NCBI GenBank assembly: GCA_045636705.1
Contig: JAZTYA010000010.1
Location: forward strand, 32,738-96,737
From: SFWF01 sp045636705
GTDB taxonomy: Bacteria; Bacillota; Clostridia; Oscillospirales; Acutalibacteraceae
DNA length: 64,000 nucleotides
Direction: 5' to 3'
The position numbers were made by a program, and so were the translations under genes. Shown here piece after piece: positions 6,701 to 14,733 of this stretch. Position 1 is the stretch's first letter; each line of letters begins with the position of its first letter. The notes under the pieces are model-generated. The model was not told where the DNA came from. It did not search any database and saw only the letters and a list, made by a program, of their open reading frames with translations.

Positions 6701-8684
6701 TTTCAATAAACGCCTTAGACTGATAGGAGTTGTTAGCACCGGGGATTATAAGTTCACCATAGCTGCTGATATCCACGGATACATAGTGCCATCCGGATTC
6801 ATCAAATGTGGTGGCATATCCATTTTCATAGGTTACAAGGTCCAAACGAGAATATTTTCCGCCGGACAAATGAAGAGGTCTGAAGTCAATCTCGCCACCA
6901 ACTGCTTCTTCAGGTATATATACCCACATGCCCCAGGAGATAGCATCTGCGGGAATGACGATGTCCTCTTTCTGAGTGATGTTAAGACCGGCATATATCC
7001 AACCGCCCATAGAGTTACTTTGAGTATAGTCGGTAGTAACGGCAAGAGCACCGTTGCCAAAGCGAACCTGACCATTATCGTCGGTTGCGTAGCCTATTTC
7101 AGCAAAAACGCCCTCTGTGTTGAGGTCTTTCCAATCATCTGTTGCGTCTTGGTTATCGAAATCGAATATAACCTCAGAACCCTTACCGAATATAACGTCA
7201 ACGGTAATGCTAAGTTCGGTGCCTGCAAAAGAAACGGTAATAGCACCGGATTTAACTGTTGTGTCGGTAGTTGAGGTAAAGATATTGCCGTTAAGAGTTC
7301 CCATTTTTGCGTCAGATAGAGTAAGAGATATATCGCCGTCCTTGAGAACAACATTTTTGCTGTCATAGGTTGCGGTAACTGCAAGCTGAATATCTCTGCC
7401 GTAAGGAGCAGTTATAGTAGCCTGACCCAAAGAAAGAGTGTCAGGGATAACAACATGGATGGTATCTGAACCAACAACTGCATCATTCCAAACAAGCTGA
7501 ACAGTAACATCGCCTGCTTTGCCGTTAGAAACGAATAAGCCGTTTTCGTTTATTGTACCGAAGGAGTTGTCTGCAAGCTGCCAGCTAACATCAGTGGGAA
7601 CTTCTGCGGGGGTACCAACAAGGTCGGAACCAACAGCGTTAAACTGTACTTCGCTGCCGGGTGTATAGTAATCGTTTGCGGAAGAAATGGTTGCACGAAC
7701 AAACTCACCTGTTGCGGGTGCGCTGGAGATAACCAATACACCGTGAGTTGTGGCGCGCTCTGCACCGTCAGAGGGAGAGCTGTGAAGCTCTAACTCTTCG
7801 CCCGGGCGCTGAGAAAGGAAGGTGGAGGAACCACCGCCGTCACCGTTGATTGCATATTGGCAACCTAAGGAGAGCATAACTTCGCCCATTTCGTACTCGG
7901 TCAAACCTTCAGAGTAAGGAGACAAACGACCATCATTCATAACCATAACGATAGTGCCATCTGCCTTGATACCAAGCATAGAACGAGGTGCGCCGCCTGT
8001 ATGAGTCTCAGAGGTAGCAACATTTTTGCCGTTCTTTACAAGGAAGCTAAAGTTTGCAGGGATAACCTGCTCTTCCCAACCGGTGATAGGCTCACTGGTA
8101 GAACGAATCTGGGTTTTGGGGATGTCTGCAGGACGTGCTACACCGTCTTTTTCATCAAAATTGATTACAAGACAGGTCTGTGCACCGGAGGTTTTGCCCC
8201 TACTATTTTCAAAATACTCACCATTAAGAACCAGGTAGCCCAAAGGCTCGCCGATAAGTTCGGGGTGCTCACTGTAATACGCGCTATCATACCAGCTAAG
8301 GCTGATGTTCATAGCAGCTACTACATTACCGTAGCCGTTTGCTTCTGCCCAAGCAGCCTGCTCGCTCATAACCTGAACGCCGTACTGGCCGGGAGTGGGC
8401 ACCATTCCCTTAGAACTGGGAATAACGGTTACGTACGGATTGCTTATGTCTGCCTCAATTATGTGCAACACCTGACGGCGAGAACCGTCATCGTTGTTCA
8501 TAACCATCTCAGACTCAACAATACCGGGTGCGATATCGTAATCATCCTTAGAGATAATGTTATAGTAGGTTCCTATCGTTTCGTCATAGTCAATCTGTGC
8601 AGCAAATGTTGTTACAGATGCCATACTTGCAACAATTACGAAAGCGAGAATAAGAGCTACTATTCTTGAAAACTGCTTTTTCAT
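3711..8684 (-). CDS. Secreted multidomain phosphodiester glycosidase (NAGPA)-type protein with Ig-like and BspA-type LRR repeats
   Basis: This 1657-residue protein starts with a signal peptide (MKKQFSRIVALILAFVIVAS, cut near TTFAA-Q). Residues about 75-325 resemble the NAGPA/DUF2233 phosphodiester glycosidase domain, including AINGDGGGSS. Next come Ig-like beta domains (about 330-495), a lectin/CBM-like stretch (about 500-705), a further Ig-like domain, a Cys/His region (CTKNGYSGRTFCEGC), aromatic glycine repeats resembling cell-wall binding repeats, and three LRR_5/BspA-like modules. The modules repeat every 510 bp (170 residues) in the DNA, and the last two are nearly identical. The start at 8684 is preferred to 8702 because AAGGAG precedes it by 8 nt. 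Uncovering of phosphodiester-linked sugars is the family role; the substrate here is unknown. Confidence 0.8.
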   Translation of the reverse strand: MKKQFSRIVALILAFVIVASMASVTTFAAQIDYDETIGTYYNIISKDDYDIAPGIVESEMVMNNDDGSRRQVLHIIEADISNPYVTVIPSSKGMVPTPGQYGVQVMSEQAAWAEANGYGNVVAAMNISLSWYDSAYYSEHPELIGEPLGYLVLNGEYFENSRGKTSGAQTCLVINFDEKDGVARPADIPKTQIRSTSEPITGWEEQVIPANFSFLVKNGKNVATSETHTGGAPRSMLGIKADGTIVMVMNDGRLSPYSEGLTEYEMGEVMLSLGCQYAINGDGGGSSTFLSQRPGEELELHSSPSDGAERATTHGVLVISSAPATGEFVRATISSANDYYTPGSEVQFNAVGSDLVGTPAEVPTDVSWQLADNSFGTINENGLFVSNGKAGDVTVQLVWNDAVVGSDTIHVVIPDTLSLGQATITAPYGRDIQLAVTATYDSKNVVLKDGDISLTLSDAKMGTLNGNIFTSTTDTTVKSGAITVSFAGTELSITVDVIFGKGSEVIFDFDNQDATDDWKDLNTEGVFAEIGYATDDNGQVRFGNGALAVTTDYTQSNSMGGWIYAGLNITQKEDIVIPADAISWGMWVYIPEEAVGGEIDFRPLHLSGGKYSRLDLVTYENGYATTFDESGWHYVSVDISSYGELIIPGANNSYQSKAFIEIYNPDGSNSANNYNANEYKSINGRFTYYFDDMTIDFSSAVDDREEPDFSSLTVTYGDLDEGVAVNGQTITENAVIFNAKAVENTKKANYTGLDYASAKAYVDGVDVTSKLSVLPDGSLALAEMTLADGVHTVKFSIKDNAGNSTSIIRQINVAAKSDISTVKVVPKDSTLDKILIGSLYYMDVVATDVEKVDEVVVKIDINNSSEWQPLGLEVADGFKATCTVDPIDEIATIVIIKTGKVSATGEAVLASIPARTMEYTRTSYNPSLTPQAIWKSQNVWALDMQFTVKFGQLTQLDGTVSSFSAKKHYVDTENYLGRNTATAAYWTSKECFHIHSAEATKDADATCTKNGYSGRTFCEGCNSVVDWGTIIPATGHNYTVVDGLLKCTNSCGELFTGEFDGKTYVDGVVLHGWVDDTYYYLDGVKLTGANVIDKVVYTFDENGVYLADKGYTGFIETPDGLMYFNAKDYYATGCLYLASKQYYFDMDGIARDGEYTINGDVCNFEDGLFIGSANKDVVFAGWAGDDITFILYANGSFVLNGSGAMTEYRYTTNVPWKDYQDKIKSVFVGKDITNIAKHAFNYAYSLASLTFEEGSKVETIGANAFLFAQRLTEVVLPETVKSISVQAFAYNAKLASVYLPKNVKSIYADAFKNSSDVVLNVAEGSYAETYAKNNGISYTTRPFIEKMVAEGTCGENATWTLYDSGKIVIGGSGAMDNYAKQSGQPWAEYRDKITSVVIGKDITHVGNYAFGFAHSIKSITFEEGSKLESVGALAFYYILKVTEVELPETVTKIGKLAFAYCDKLTYVLLPQNAKSIYADAFKNSPAVVLDVAEGSYAEDYAKANGISYTTRPFIEKVLVEGTCGENATWTLYEGGKMVIGGSGAMDNYAKQSEQPWAEYRDDITSVVIGKDITHVGNYAFGFAHNIKRITFEEGSKLESVGALAFYYILKATEVELPETVTKIGNLAFAYCGKLTSVYVPEGASVHAQAFKNSPVAQ
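3760..5120 (-). repeat. Three tandem 510-bp coding repeats (BspA-type LRR modules)
   Basis: Equivalent positions recur at 3791, 4301 and 4811, an exact 510-bp period. The copies starting at 3791 and 4301 differ at only scattered bases, while the copy at 4811 is more diverged. The period is a multiple of three, so gain or loss of a copy keeps the frame. Confidence 0.85.
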
Positions 8685-8792
8685 AAACTTTTCTCCTTGC
8701 ATAATTTTTTCGTATATATATACCGTTTTTACGGTTATATAGCTAATTTTTGTGTCTTCAACTCATTCATCTTTAAAATAGTGTTCTTAACA

Positions 8793-9091
8793 TCAGTGTT
8801 TGCCTACGCTAATATTTACGGTAAGAACTGTTTGCGCACAAATTATGCTGCCTTCGCCTACCGATACAGTTTGTGACATTTTTACCGAAGGGTCTATAAG
8901 GGTTGCAAACTTTACATTTGGAACTGCAGCGCAAAACTTTTCTATAATAGCGCCTCTTACCTTGGAGTTACCAACAGCGCCAACAAAAGCATCCAAGGAC
9001 TAAGCACGATTAACGCAATTGCCGCAATAAGCGCATCTTGCGGTACTTTTATGTGCTTTTCATAAAACCCGTTCTTTGTCTTCGTAGACAT
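8793..9091 (-). pseudogene. Fused remnant of an initiating sugar transferase (5' part) and a NeuD/PglD-type acyltransferase (internal part)
   Basis: From an ATG at 9089-9091 the minus strand encodes a start typical of bacterial sugar transferases (GFYEKHIKVPQDALIAAIAL, then IVLSPWMLLLALLV) and soon stops. In another frame, 8996-8793 encodes a NeuD/PglD acetyltransferase fragment (VGAVGNSKVRG, then LIDPSVKMSQTVSVGEGSII and GKH) that also lacks both ends. The frames cross near 8970-9005. This looks like a deletion joining two neighbouring glycan genes. An intact promoter remains upstream. Confidence 0.7.
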
Positions 9092-9164
9092 ATGTACCTC
9101 TCACTCTAACGTTGCTGGGGTGTGCAAATTTGTGCCTAGCACAAAAAACAATTATACATATTAT

Positions 9165-9193
9165 ATAATACCACAAAAATTTCCACATTGCAA
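9165..9193 (-). promoter_or_regulatory. Promoter remaining upstream of the glycan pseudogene
   Basis: On the minus strand TTGCAA (9193-9188), a 17-bp spacer and TATTAT (9170-9165). Downstream lies an inverted repeat TTGTGC-cta-GCACAA (about 9130-9144) and then the pseudogene ATG. The rest of 9200-9287 shows nothing recognisable. Confidence 0.6.
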
Positions 9194-9287
9194 CCGAAAT
9201 CTTTTGGCAAAATAGCTAAAATTTTAGTGTTTTTCTTGACTAAAGGGCGTTTTTTTGGGTTTTGAGCCGCTTTTTTGTTCCCAAACG

Positions 9288-9317
9288 AAAACGGCACGGG
9301 TTTTCCGTGCCGTTTTT
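9288..9317. terminator. Terminator after the first beta-helix gene
   Basis: A stem AAAACGGCACGG/CCGTGCCGTTTT with loop GTTTT. A/T tracts lie on both sides, so it can act in either direction. It lies 19 bp beyond the stop at 9336. Confidence 0.85.
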
Positions 9318-9335
9318 ATGCTTCTAAAAGCCTTT

Positions 9336-10769
9336 TTATTTCTTTGCAAGATAGTATTCGTTATTGATGAGTTCTTCCTTATTTGCGGTCTCCTCAGTAT
9401 ACATTAATACCGTGCTCGGTCTTTTGCCGAAACGGCCAAACTGACCGCCTTCAAATTGAACGAAGACGTTGTTGCGCAATGTCGGAGCATCGCTTTCGTG
9501 TTCCCCTACCGTATGAACCATCATATAGTTTGAGTACATAAAGAGGTTGTCTTCGATTATAAAGTCGCCTTTTTGTGTGTTTATAAACTCCCAGCTCTTA
9601 AGATGAGAGTCAACCGTGGTGTCGGGACGCTGTGCGCCGAAGCCGTAACCCGCATGGGTTAGAATATTGTTGTTTATATAAACGTTTTCGCTATAACGCT
9701 CATAGCCCTCTGCGCTGGTTTCACTATTAAAGTACTCGATATTGTAAACGCATCTTTCGATAACGTTGTTTGTATAGTGAACGTTTTTCATTATCATGCT
9801 CATTTCAAGGTTGTTGCCGAAGAACTGATGAGTAATGCCTGCATCGTAGCACTCATAAATCCAACAGTTATCTATCTGATAGTTGTCGCATCCGCCATAG
9901 ATTTCAATTCCGTTGCCATAACGGATAGGTCTTCCGTCCGCTGTATAGCCGTGTCTGCATCCGCCGATAAATCCAACCTCACAGTTTTTTACGATTAAGT
10001 TGGTCATAGAGGCACAGGAAACTCCGTGGCCGCCGGTATAATGAAGGCAAACGTTGTCTATTGTAACGTCGCGGTTTGTCTGAACTGCTATTGTATGGGG
10101 AGCATAAGCAAACTCGATATTTTCATAAACTTCAGCAGGGTTGCCCTTGTCGCAATAAAAATAAAGATACGCGCCCTCTGCACTTTTGAAAACGGGTCCG
10201 CCAAAGTCAAGCACGAACTCTAAATTTTCTTGAAGAGAGGTGTGGTCCTTCCACTCTCTGCCTGTTTTAAAATCATACACCTTGCCGTCAGCGCAGTACT
10301 GAGGAGCAATTTTTCTTGCAAAAACAGAAGCGTTGTTTATAAAGAGCATTCCGATATCTTCATAGAAAATTTCGGAAAAGCGCCATATGTTTTTTGAAAC
10401 CTCTTCCCAAGAGCCGTGCTTTGTTCCGTCAAAAGGAGAGCCTAAAATCTGTGGCTTTGGTCCTTCTCCGTAAGCGGTTACTGTCAAAGGTTTTCTGATA
10501 ACCAGCTGACCTCTAAACGCGCTTCCGCGTTCAAGGCAAAGGTAAGCTCCCTCGGGAGCTCCGCACTCGTTAAACCTTTTAAGTGTTGCAAAAGCAGTCG
10601 CAGGTGTTTTACCGTCGTTATTGTCGTCACCGTTGTTTGAAAGGTAGAAAACTTCTGCATCTTTCGGAATTTCCATATTGGGTGTGTTTAGAATTTCCTC
10701 GCGACGACGTGTCTTTTTCTTTTCATATTCTGCTAATTGTTCTTTTGCTGCCATTAAGATTTTTGCCAT
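9336..10769 (-). CDS. Right-handed parallel beta-helix protein, paralogue A
   Basis: This 477-residue protein begins with a charged coiled-coil-like segment (residues 1-30, KEQLAEYEKKKTRRREEIL). It continues with YLSNNGDDNNDGKTPATAFA, a motif typical of secreted beta-helix lyase-like proteins, and then many short strands with Asn/Cys-rich turns (VTIDNVCLHYTGGHGVS, LIVKNCEVGFIGGC). No signal peptide is visible, which is odd for this fold. The paralogue at 10877-12310 has the same length and very similar sequence. AAGGAG precedes the start. A polysaccharide-active or polysaccharide-binding role is inferred only from fold and location. Confidence 0.7.
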   Translation of the reverse strand: MAKILMAAKEQLAEYEKKKTRRREEILNTPNMEIPKDAEVFYLSNNGDDNNDGKTPATAFATLKRFNECGAPEGAYLCLERGSAFRGQLVIRKPLTVTAYGEGPKPQILGSPFDGTKHGSWEEVSKNIWRFSEIFYEDIGMLFINNASVFARKIAPQYCADGKVYDFKTGREWKDHTSLQENLEFVLDFGGPVFKSAEGAYLYFYCDKGNPAEVYENIEFAYAPHTIAVQTNRDVTIDNVCLHYTGGHGVSCASMTNLIVKNCEVGFIGGCRHGYTADGRPIRYGNGIEIYGGCDNYQIDNCWIYECYDAGITHQFFGNNLEMSMIMKNVHYTNNVIERCVYNIEYFNSETSAEGYERYSENVYINNNILTHAGYGFGAQRPDTTVDSHLKSWEFINTQKGDFIIEDNLFMYSNYMMVHTVGEHESDAPTLRNNVFVQFEGGQFGRFGKRPSTVLMYTEETANKEELINNEYYLAKK

Positions 10770-10836
10770 TGCTTTTTCTCCTTTTTAAAGGTTCTTTTTC
10801 ACATTCTAACACTTAAACCAAACTTTTTCAAGCAAA

Positions 10837-10864
10837 AAACCGCAACAAAATTTGTTGCGGTTTT
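10837..10864 (-). terminator. Terminator between the beta-helix paralogues
   Basis: A long stem AAAACCGCAACA/TTGTTGCGGTTTT lies 13 bp after the stop of paralogue B, with A-rich sequence giving U residues on the minus strand. It separates the transcription of the two paralogues at least partly. Confidence 0.8.
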
Positions 10865-10876
10865 CCTTGTTTTATT

Positions 10877-12310
10877 TTAGCCTTTTACAACATAGAACTC
10901 GTTGTCTTTAAGCTCTTCCATTTCTGTAGTTTCGTCTGTGTACATTAACACTGTGCTCGGCTTCATACCAAATCTACCGAACTGACCACCCTTGTTTTGA
11001 ACAAGAACGTTGTTTCTAACCTTAGGCATATCCTTTTCATCGTCGCAAACTGTATGGAACATCATATAGTTTGAGTACATAAAGAGGTTGTCTTCAATTA
11101 CAAACTCGCCGTTCTGCCAGTTTGTGAAATCCCAGCTCTTAAGATGTGAGTCAACCGTAGTGTCGGGGCGCTGTGCGCCAAACCCGTAACCTGCGTGGGT
11201 TAAAATGTTGCCCTTAATATAGTAGTTTTCCATATATCTGTCGGTGTTCTCAGCCAAAGTGCTTGTTAAGAAATATTCAATATTATATACACATCTTTCG
11301 ATGATGTTGTTGGTATAATGAACTTCCTTCATTGTTACGCTTCTATTGCTCTTGAAATCAATATACTGATGTGTAACGCCTGCATCGTAGCACTCATAAA
11401 TCCAGCAGTTGTCAATTATATAATTGTCGCATCCGCCGTAGATTTCAACGCCGTTACCATAACGGGTAGGATTGCCTTCGCTTGTGTACATGTGCTGACA
11501 TCCACCCATGTAGCCGATTTCACAGTTTGTAACGATGAGGTTCTTTATTGTGCCCGACGCGATACCGTGAGCACCGCCGTAACGCAAGCATAAGTTATCA
11601 ACAGTAACGTCGTGGTTTGTTAATACCCAAACGAGATAACCTGCTCCGGCAAACTCAATTCTGTCAAACACTTCGGCAGGGTTGCCCTTGTCGCAGTAAA
11701 GATAGAGATAAACTCCCTCTTCACTCTTATATTTAGGTCCGCCAAAGTCAAGTATATATTCATAGTTTTCAGAAAGGCTTTCATATCCTTCCCAGAGTCT
11801 GCCTGTTTTAAAGTCTCTTACAATGCCGTCTTTATAAGAAAGGGTTACCTTTCTTGCAAACATTTCACCGCTATTAAAGAAGAGCATTCCTACGTCTTCA
11901 CGGAAGGTTTCAGAATAACGCCAAATGTTTTTAGCCACTTCGGTCCATCTACCGTGCTTTGTTCCGTCAAAAGGAGAACCGATAATTTCAGGCTTAGGTC
12001 CTTCGCCGTAAGCGGTTACGGTTGCAGGTTTCCAAAGCTGAATCTGTCCTCTCCACGAGCTTCCGCGTTCAAGACAAACGTAAGCGCCTTCAGGAGCGCC
12101 GCAGTTGTTAAACTTATCAAGGGTTGCCCAAGCGGTTTTTGGAGTTTTTCCATCGTTATTATCATCACCGTTTATTGATGAAATGTAATAAGTAACCACG
12201 CCTTTCGGAATTTCCATACTTGGCGCGTTTAGAATTTCCTCGCGGCGACGAGCCTTTTTTGCTTCAAGCTCTGCTATCTTTTCCTTTGTAGCTTCTAAAA
12301 TTTTTGCCAT
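10877..12310 (-). CDS. Right-handed parallel beta-helix protein, paralogue B
   Basis: This 477-residue protein aligns with paralogue A over its whole length: MAKIL start, KARRREEIL coiled segment, GDDNNDGKTPKTAWATLDKF, and the shared GNGVEIYGGCDNY and THAGYGFGAQRPDTTVDSHL stretches. The start at 12310 is chosen because it matches the paralogue's start and has an AAGAAGG SD. A longer version starting at 12361 would overlap capF. No signal peptide is seen. It directly follows capF, so it may be the distal gene of the exopolysaccharide operon. Confidence 0.7.
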   Translation of the reverse strand: MAKILEATKEKIAELEAKKARRREEILNAPSMEIPKGVVTYYISSINGDDNNDGKTPKTAWATLDKFNNCGAPEGAYVCLERGSSWRGQIQLWKPATVTAYGEGPKPEIIGSPFDGTKHGRWTEVAKNIWRYSETFREDVGMLFFNSGEMFARKVTLSYKDGIVRDFKTGRLWEGYESLSENYEYILDFGGPKYKSEEGVYLYLYCDKGNPAEVFDRIEFAGAGYLVWVLTNHDVTVDNLCLRYGGAHGIASGTIKNLIVTNCEIGYMGGCQHMYTSEGNPTRYGNGVEIYGGCDNYIIDNCWIYECYDAGVTHQYIDFKSNRSVTMKEVHYTNNIIERCVYNIEYFLTSTLAENTDRYMENYYIKGNILTHAGYGFGAQRPDTTVDSHLKSWDFTNWQNGEFVIEDNLFMYSNYMMFHTVCDDEKDMPKVRNNVLVQNKGGQFGRFGMKPSTVLMYTDETTEMEELKDNEFYVVKG

Positions 12311-12347
12311 TTTAAGTGCCTTCTTTCTGCTAATTTGGGGTGAAAAT

Positions 12348-13544
12348 TTATACCTTTTCAAAGAACGTATCGGGTCTTTGCGGGTCGAAGCTTTCGTTTG
12401 CCCACATAACCGTTACTAAATCCTCTGTTTCACTTAAGTTTATTATGTTATGGGTATAACCCGGAAGCATATGAATAGCCTCTATTTTATCTCCCGAAAC
12501 ATAAAATTTCAAAACCTCGTCCGTGTCGATTTTTCTCTGCTCGATAAGACCGGTTCCGCTGACCACAATAAAGAATTCCCACTTGGTATTGTGCCAATGT
12601 TGTCCCTTTGTGATGCCGGGTTTTGAAATGTTGACGCTTACCTGGCCGCATTTTTCGGTCTTTAAAAGCTCGGTGAAGCTTCCTCTGTCGTCACAGTTCA
12701 TTTTTAAAGGGAAAATTGCCTTTTCTTTTGGCAAATATGAAAGATAGGTCGAATAAAGCTTCTTTGCAAAAGAGCCTGCCGGAATTTCGGGAACAACCAA
12801 GGTTTCGGGCTGGGCTTTAAACTCATAAAGCAAATCAACGATTTCGCCTAAGGTTACCTTATGTGTTGTCGGCACGGCGCAGTATTTGCCGTTTTCGGTA
12901 AGAACGGTATCGATTCCGTCAAACTCGCATCTATGCTCCTTGCCCTCCAAGGCGTCGAGCATTTCGATTACTAGGTCGTCAATGTAAAGAAGTTCAAGAC
13001 CTATGCTTCGGTCGTTTACCGTAATTTCAAGGTCGTTTGCTATGTTGTTGCAGAAGGTTGCAACGGCAGAGTTGTAGTTTGGTCTGCACCATTTTCCAAA
13101 AAGGTTGGGGAAACGGTAAACCAACGCTTTAGCGCCTGTTTCTTTCATATAGTCAAAGAAAAGTTCCTCGCCCGCCTTTTTGCTTCTGCCGTAGTCACTG
13201 TCATATCTGCCTATGCAGGTTGCCTGAATGGAGGACGAAAGCACTACAGGACAGGTGTTATTATATTTTTTTAGAGTGTTAATAAGGGTTTCGCCAAAAC
13301 CGAAATTACCTTGCATAAATTCTTCAGGGTTTTGCGGTCTGTTTACACCTGCTATGTTAAAGACAAAATCGGCTTCTTTACAAGCCTCTTCCAAAACCTC
13401 TGCCTTAGTGTCAATATCATAAAGCCAAAGTTTTTCAACCAAAAGGTTAGGTCTTGTTTTGTCCTTGCCGTCTTTTATATTTTTTAAAGCCTCGACAAGA
13501 TTTTTACCAACAAAACCTTTAGCTCCTGTAACCAGAATTTTCAT
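12348..13544 (-). CDS. capF: CapF-type bifunctional NAD(P)-dependent epimerase/reductase with C-terminal cupin
   Basis: This 398-residue protein has an N-terminal SDR domain (GAKGFVG nucleotide-binding turn, YGRSKKAGEE with the Tyr-x-x-x-Lys pair). Its C-terminal cupin (about 270-398) carries the metal-site pattern GQHWHNTKWEFF and LPGYTHNI. This architecture is CapF/WbjC, which epimerises and reduces the CapE product on the route to UDP-N-acetyl-L-fucosamine. It starts 1 bp after the upstream stop codon. CapG, the next enzyme, is not in the window. Confidence 0.9.
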   Translation of the reverse strand: MKILVTGAKGFVGKNLVEALKNIKDGKDKTRPNLLVEKLWLYDIDTKAEVLEEACKEADFVFNIAGVNRPQNPEEFMQGNFGFGETLINTLKKYNNTCPVVLSSSIQATCIGRYDSDYGRSKKAGEELFFDYMKETGAKALVYRFPNLFGKWCRPNYNSAVATFCNNIANDLEITVNDRSIGLELLYIDDLVIEMLDALEGKEHRCEFDGIDTVLTENGKYCAVPTTHKVTLGEIVDLLYEFKAQPETLVVPEIPAGSFAKKLYSTYLSYLPKEKAIFPLKMNCDDRGSFTELLKTEKCGQVSVNISKPGITKGQHWHNTKWEFFIVVSGTGLIEQRKIDTDEVLKFYVSGDKIEAIHMLPGYTHNIINLSETEDLVTVMWANESFDPQRPDTFFEKV

Positions 13545-13545
13545 A

Positions 13546-14733
13546 CTATTCCTCCGTGTAGTTGAAATTAAGTCCTACTGCTAAAAAGTCCTTTTCTATT
13601 TGGGTCATTTTATCGCTGTTTGTGTTTTTTATGGCCTTTATGCCGTTTTTAATCTTTCTTCTGTTAAGAAAAAGCGCATCAAACCACCTGTGCACCCAGG
13701 CTACAGGCAAAAGCCATTTGTGTTTCTTTAAAAAGGCGTATTTATGCTCTATAAATTTATCTTTTGGGAAAACTTTAAACATCCAAACAGTTAACTTTCC
13801 TTTTCCCTTTAAAGCTTCATTTTCGGATGCAAGCCTTAACGCAAAGGCGTTTTGTGAGGTCTTCTTTGTTCCAAAAGCACCGCTTTTAATAATTGTTTTG
13901 GTAATTAGCTCTACCTTTTCGTCTGACTTGCCGTCAGAAAACCAAAAGTTTAAAGTTTTTCTTATGTTCCTATAAAACTCGGTTAAGTGAAGCTTTTCTA
14001 TCTCTCGGTCAATAAGCTCAAGGTCAAGACTTCTTTCACTCATTAACACATAGAGGTCGCAAAGATGCTTAACCCCTATTCCACCAAACTTATAGTGCTT
14101 AACAAAATGGGTAAAGTTATAGACAAACTCATCCTCAAAAGACATTCTGTGCCTATACTCAGAACCGTCCTTTAAAGCCCTTGACCAAATATCTTTAAAG
14201 GGGTTATAAAGCTCTTTTGCAAAGCTTGGAAAAAGGGCGCTATGAAGCTCGACAGTAAGAAATCCCTCTTTTTTCCAAACGATTTCGTTACTGCTTTCCT
14301 TCTTAAACTCAAAGCCTAGCCTCTGCATAATCTCCTTTATCCTGGGGTATTCCTCCATTTTTATAAGAATGTCGGCATCTCCCATACTGCGAAGCTCGGG
14401 CTTTTTGTAAAGCTCCTTTAAAACGGTGCCTTTAAGCGGCATATAATTTATTTTGTTTTTTTCAAGCTCGCAAAAAAGCTTATAGAGCTCGGTTTTCTGC
14501 TTTTCGTGAAAGATAACCTCTGCCACAGCGGCGCTATAAAGCTTTTGCATCGCCTCATGCTTTTCATCGGCGCCCGAACAGACAGCGCCGTGAAAGACAA
14601 GGTTCATTATTCTATGCTTTTTTGCGGCAACATATAACGAGCCCAAATCAAAATCGTTTGGTATCGCAGCTTTGTTTCCTAACAGTCCTGCTTTGACTAT
14701 TTGGATAAAGGTCAGGACATTTTTATTTATCAT
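13546..14733 (-). CDS. Nucleotidyltransferase-fold family protein (NTP_transf_5-like)
   Basis: This 395-residue protein has the motif YMPLKGTVLKELYKKPELRS followed by MGDADILI, the acidic pair typical of the uncharacterised nucleotidyltransferase family PF14907, often seen in exopolysaccharide clusters. It lies between capE and capF, overlaps the end of capE by 11 bp, and ends 1 bp before capF, so it is co-translated with them. The substrate is unknown. It may activate or modify a sugar or act in regulation. Confidence 0.75.
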   Translation of the reverse strand: MINKNVLTFIQIVKAGLLGNKAAIPNDFDLGSLYVAAKKHRIMNLVFHGAVCSGADEKHEAMQKLYSAAVAEVIFHEKQKTELYKLFCELEKNKINYMPLKGTVLKELYKKPELRSMGDADILIKMEEYPRIKEIMQRLGFEFKKESSNEIVWKKEGFLTVELHSALFPSFAKELYNPFKDIWSRALKDGSEYRHRMSFEDEFVYNFTHFVKHYKFGGIGVKHLCDLYVLMSERSLDLELIDREIEKLHLTEFYRNIRKTLNFWFSDGKSDEKVELITKTIIKSGAFGTKKTSQNAFALRLASENEALKGKGKLTVWMFKVFPKDKFIEHKYAFLKKHKWLLPVAWVHRWFDALFLNRRKIKNGIKAIKNTNSDKMTQIEKDFLAVGLNFNYTEE

